Origin: an uncultured Oscillospiraceae bacterium
Lineage (GTDB): Bacteria > Bacillota > Clostridia > Oscillospirales > Acutalibacteraceae
DNA: 42,735 nucleotides
Direction: 5' to 3'
NCBI GenBank assembly: GCA_959601025.1
Contig: CAUGOD010000025.1
Span: 1 to 42,735, forward strand
Positions 40,834 to 42,735 of the stretch are shown one piece after another (the first letter of the stretch is position 1; every line of letters starts with the position of its first letter). The translations under genes were made by a program, and so were the position numbers. The notes below the pieces were generated by a model that saw only the letters and a program-made list of their open reading frames with translations, was not told where the DNA came from and did not search any database.

Positions 40834-41700
40834 ATGGAAACAATACAGGAAACAAAAGATGAGGGTATCCAGAAGGCGCAGGAAACGGGGGAACCGGATT
40901 CCATGGCGTCTGAACCGGCCGAAATCACCGCTCCTGCGGCTAAAGCGGCTGAAACGGACGAGAAGGGGGCGGAAGCACCGCTTCCTCCGGAAACGTCGGT
41001 TCTCGTCAAGCGTCGCTTTTGGAAAAGGGAGAAGCCGCCGAGAAAGCCTACGTCCGCCATTAAGCTGGATTATTACAAGCTGTTCTGGGTGTTCTTCATC
41101 GGCTGCTTTATCGGAGTGGTTCTGGAAACCGGCTGGTGCCTGCTGACCCGCCATCGTTTTGAAAGCCGGGTAGGTGTGGTTTACGGCCCGTTCAACCCGG
41201 TCTATGGCGCGGGAGCGGTTTTACTTACTCTCTCGCTGAAATGGCTGAGCGACAAACGCGATCTCTGGATATTTCTGGGGAGCATGGTGATCGGCGGAGC
41301 GTTCGAATATCTTTGCAGCCTGATTCAGGAGCTGGCCTTCGGCACGGTGTCGTGGGAATACAGCAACACGCAGTTTAATTTTAACGGCCGCACCAATATT
41401 ATGTATTCCTTCTTTTGGGGTCTTCTCGGCCTGCTATGGGTAAAGGAGATTTTTCCCCGTTTGTCCGCTCTGATTGATAAAATTCCCAAAAAGCCCGGCG
41501 TGATTCTTACTTGGGTGCTGTCTGTCTTCATGCTTCTCAATATGCTGATCTCCGCCCTGGCGGTGGAGCGGCAGAGCCAACGGCGGATGGGGATGCCCGC
41601 CACCAACGCGATCAGCCGCTTTCTCGACGAGCATTATCCGGACGAATTTCTGGAGAAAATCTATCCCAACATGATGGTGGTCGAGGAATTGCCAAAGTAA
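40834..41700 (+). CDS. second CmpB-type membrane protein with acidic N-terminal extension
   Basis: 288-aa protein (start at METIQETKD, ATG 40834, after GGAGGC; ATG 40810 is also in frame). A hydrophilic Glu/Ala-rich N-terminal ~70 residues, then a basic patch (RRFWKREKPPRKP), then four to five membrane segments with GVVYGPFNPVYGAGAV, WEYSNTQFNFNGRTNIMYSFFWGLLGLLWV, the same W-[DE]-YS-x-N motif as the gene at 39150, and a C-terminal soluble tail. Function unknown. Same family as the protein 1.2 kb away on the other strand, with DUF368 between. Confidence 0.8.
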   Translation: METIQETKDEGIQKAQETGEPDSMASEPAEITAPAAKAAETDEKGAEAPLPPETSVLVKRRFWKREKPPRKPTSAIKLDYYKLFWVFFIGCFIGVVLETGWCLLTRHRFESRVGVVYGPFNPVYGAGAVLLTLSLKWLSDKRDLWIFLGSMVIGGAFEYLCSLIQELAFGTVSWEYSNTQFNFNGRTNIMYSFFWGLLGLLWVKEIFPRLSALIDKIPKKPGVILTWVLSVFMLLNMLISALAVERQSQRRMGMPATNAISRFLDEHYPDEFLEKIYPNMMVVEELPK

Positions 41701-41736
41701 GGAGGAAAGGAAGGGGCGAAGGAAACGGTAAGGACG

Positions 41737-42468
41737 CTGAAAATTTGTTATCTGGCGCACAGCGGCTTCGCTGTGTTTACCGAAAACGCGTGCTGCATTT
41801 TTGATTACGCGGAGGATTCCCCGGCGGGTAGCGCGCTGAAGGACGGCGTGATCTCTCCCGCCGAGCTGTCCGCCTGGGCGGCAGACGGGCGGGAGATTTA
41901 CGTTTTTGTCTCCCATCATCATGCCGACCATTACAGTCGCCGGATTTTTGCATGGAGGGACGCCGTCCCGGCTATTCGCTATATCCTGTCCAGCGATGTC
42001 TGGACCGGGGAGGAAGCCGTCCGGATGAAGCCGGGCGAGACCCGGCAGGTCGGACGAACCACGGTGCGTACGCTGAAATCCACGGACGTTGGGGTTGCGT
42101 TCCTGGTATCGCTGGACGGAATTACCTTGTACCATGCCGGCGATCTGAATTGGTGGTATTGGGATGGAGAGCCGGAGGAGGATAACCGCCGTATGGAACG
42201 GCGGTATAAAGAGCAGATTCACTCCCTGCAGGGGGAGCGGATCGACGTCGCCTTCCTTCCCGCCGATCCCAGGCAGGAGGATAGAGGGCTGGATGGGATG
42301 CTTTATTTTCTGAATACCCTTCAGCCGCAGTATGCGCTGCCGATGCATTGCTGGGAAAACGCAGCGTGGTTTGAGCGGCTGCGGATTGATCCGGCGCTGG
42401 AGCCGTACCGGTCCATTCTTCGGGTTATGGAGCGCCGGGGACAACAGGAAATACTGTACCTGAAATAA
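41737..42468 (+). CDS. metallo-beta-lactamase-fold hydrolase (apparent CTG start)
   Basis: 243-aa MBL-fold protein of the Lactamase_B_3/UlaG-like kind. The zinc motif is SHHHADHYS (HxHxDH), with YHAGDLNWWYW (second metal Asp) and a late LPMHCWENA histidine. The N-terminus expected for the family, [M]KICYLAHSGFAV, reads from CTG 41737; between the previous stop and GTG 41773 the frame has no ATG, GTG or TTG. AAGG stands just three bases before the CTG. GTG 41773 would delete the first strand of the fold. The frame also continues, after one TAA, from the previous gene. The reaction is unknown. Confidence 0.75.
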   Translation: MKICYLAHSGFAVFTENACCIFDYAEDSPAGSALKDGVISPAELSAWAADGREIYVFVSHHHADHYSRRIFAWRDAVPAIRYILSSDVWTGEEAVRMKPGETRQVGRTTVRTLKSTDVGVAFLVSLDGITLYHAGDLNWWYWDGEPEEDNRRMERRYKEQIHSLQGERIDVAFLPADPRQEDRGLDGMLYFLNTLQPQYALPMHCWENAAWFERLRIDPALEPYRSILRVMERRGQQEILYLK

Positions 42469-42477
42469 ATAAGCGGA

Positions 42478-42511
42478 GGGGGGCGAAAGAACACTTGTTC
42501 TTTCGCCCCCC
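42478..42511. terminator. 15-bp hairpin after the MBL-fold gene
   Basis: Perfect stem GGGGGGCGAAAGAAC (42478-42492) with its complement (42497-42511), loop ACTT. There is no T tract, so rho-independent termination is uncertain. The -35 of the next promoter lies inside its right arm. Confidence 0.6.
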
Positions 42512-42523
42512 TCATGGTATAAT
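42495..42523 (+). promoter_or_regulatory. promoter at repeat copy B1
   Basis: TTGTTC (42495-42500), 17 bases, extended -10 TGGTATAAT with TATAAT at 42518-42523. It reads into the tandem repeat array toward the right edge. Confidence 0.5.
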
Positions 42524-42600
42524 GACGTTTAGGAGAAATGCGGCAGGCATTTTCGATTGCGCCGCCGGAAGGCGTTGGCATAGAACCCGGCTGGGCGGCT
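42514..42600 (+). repeat. structured ~90-bp repeat, copy B1
   Basis: ATGGTATAAT, hairpin GAAATGC with GCATTTTC (one mismatch), TTGCGCCGCC, core CGTTGGCATAGAACCC, then GGGCGGCT. Followed without a gap by B2. Its first 30 bases differ from those of B2, whereas from AGGCATTTTCG onward it is identical. Confidence 0.9.
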
Positions 42601-42689
42601 GTGGCACATTAGCAGCGCCGGGAAAATGCCGGCAGGCATTTTCGATTGCGCCGCCGGAAGGCGTTGGCATAGAACCCGGCTGGGCGGCT
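42601..42689 (+). repeat. structured ~90-bp repeat, copy B2 (-10 lost)
   Basis: Starts GTGGCACATT, aligned with ATGGTATAAT but with TATAAT changed to CACATT, so the promoter part is lost. Then GAAAATGCC-GGCA-GGCATTTTC (perfect 9-bp hairpin) and the same core and closing stem as B1. Confidence 0.9.
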
Positions 42690-42735
42690 GTGGCACATTA
42701 GCAGCGCCGGGAAAATGCCGGCAGGCATTTTCGAT
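42690..42735 (+). repeat. structured ~90-bp repeat, copy B3, cut by the window edge
   Basis: The first 46 bases of a third unit, identical to B2 as far as visible. From 42545 the array is an exact tandem repeat of period 89, so it continues beyond the window. Confidence 0.9.

Noticed and set aside
39150..41700. Complete ABC transporter
   Set aside because: The family name includes ABC transporter, but there is no ATP-binding subunit nearby and no Walker motif in either protein.
42545..42735. Tandem repeats as a CRISPR array
   Set aside because: Units are 89 bp and abut with no variable spacers, and there are no cas genes in the window.
1..42735. tRNA, rRNA, IS elements or prophage
   Set aside because: I looked for conserved tRNA arms, rRNA stretches, transposase or integrase proteins and phage genes and saw none.

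Overview
The window looks like core chromosome of a GC-rich, spore-forming anaerobic Clostridia, most likely of the Oscillospiraceae/Ruminococcaceae type. The basis is endospore genes (spoVM, yunB, ytfJ/gerW, a dacF-type carboxypeptidase), a Firmicutes-type superoperon from yicC through gmk, priA, prkC and rsgA to spoVM, and a biotin-dependent carboxyltransferase cluster. I see no rRNA, tRNA, phage, IS transposase or CRISPR. The placement is inference from gene content and order, not from a marker-gene comparison.

Layout. 1-3.5 kb, minus strand: a perR-like peroxide regulator with its own promoter and operator, and a ppa-pncA-pncB operon for nicotinamide salvage with pyrophosphate removal. 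3.6-3.8 kb: rpmB alone. 4.0-10.2 kb, plus: M50 protease-scpA-scpB-DUF2953-ytfJ-dacF-rluB-small ORF, closed by a very long hairpin. 10.4-13.8 kb, plus: carboxyltransferase, biotin carrier and pyruvate/oxaloacetate carboxyltransferase, a 12S/1.3S/5S transcarboxylase-like trio with no sodium-pump subunit and no biotin carboxylase here. 13.8-28.4 kb, plus: yicC-remA-gmk-rpoZ-priA-def-fmt-metallopeptidase-rsmB-rlmN-prpC-prkC-rsgA-thiN-small Cys-rich membrane ORF-spoVM. Compared with Bacillus subtilis, coaBC and rpe are missing and rpmB is elsewhere. 28.5-31.4 kb, plus: yunB and ligA. 31.4-38.0 kb, minus: ArsC-like protein, ACT protein, putP, rarA, esterase, glyA and a Mug-like DNA glycosylase. 38.4-42.5 kb: nth (plus), a CmpB-like membrane protein (minus), a DUF368/PopT-type transporter, a second CmpB-like protein and a metallo-beta-lactamase-fold protein whose only plausible start is CTG.

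The most unusual structure is a family of ~90-bp repeats, six copies at three sites: 29288-29376 (+), 38058-38241 (two abutting copies, -) and 42514 to the right edge (two whole copies plus a part, +). Four of the five complete copies open with an intact or near-intact extended -10 promoter (TGGTATAAT or TGGTAAAAT). The copies then form a hairpin whose arms change in compensation between copies, followed by a conserved core closed by a GC-rich stem. The single copy and the abutting pair lie in gene orientation just upstream of two DNA-repair genes, ligA and the Mug-like glycosylase, and would make up nearly all of a ~110-nt 5' leader. They could be a duplicated cis-regulatory RNA leader or a promoter-carrying miniature mobile element.

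Start codons were set by ribosome-binding-site spacing and family N-termini, so several genes are shorter than the longest open frame. Promoters and terminators are by eye only.
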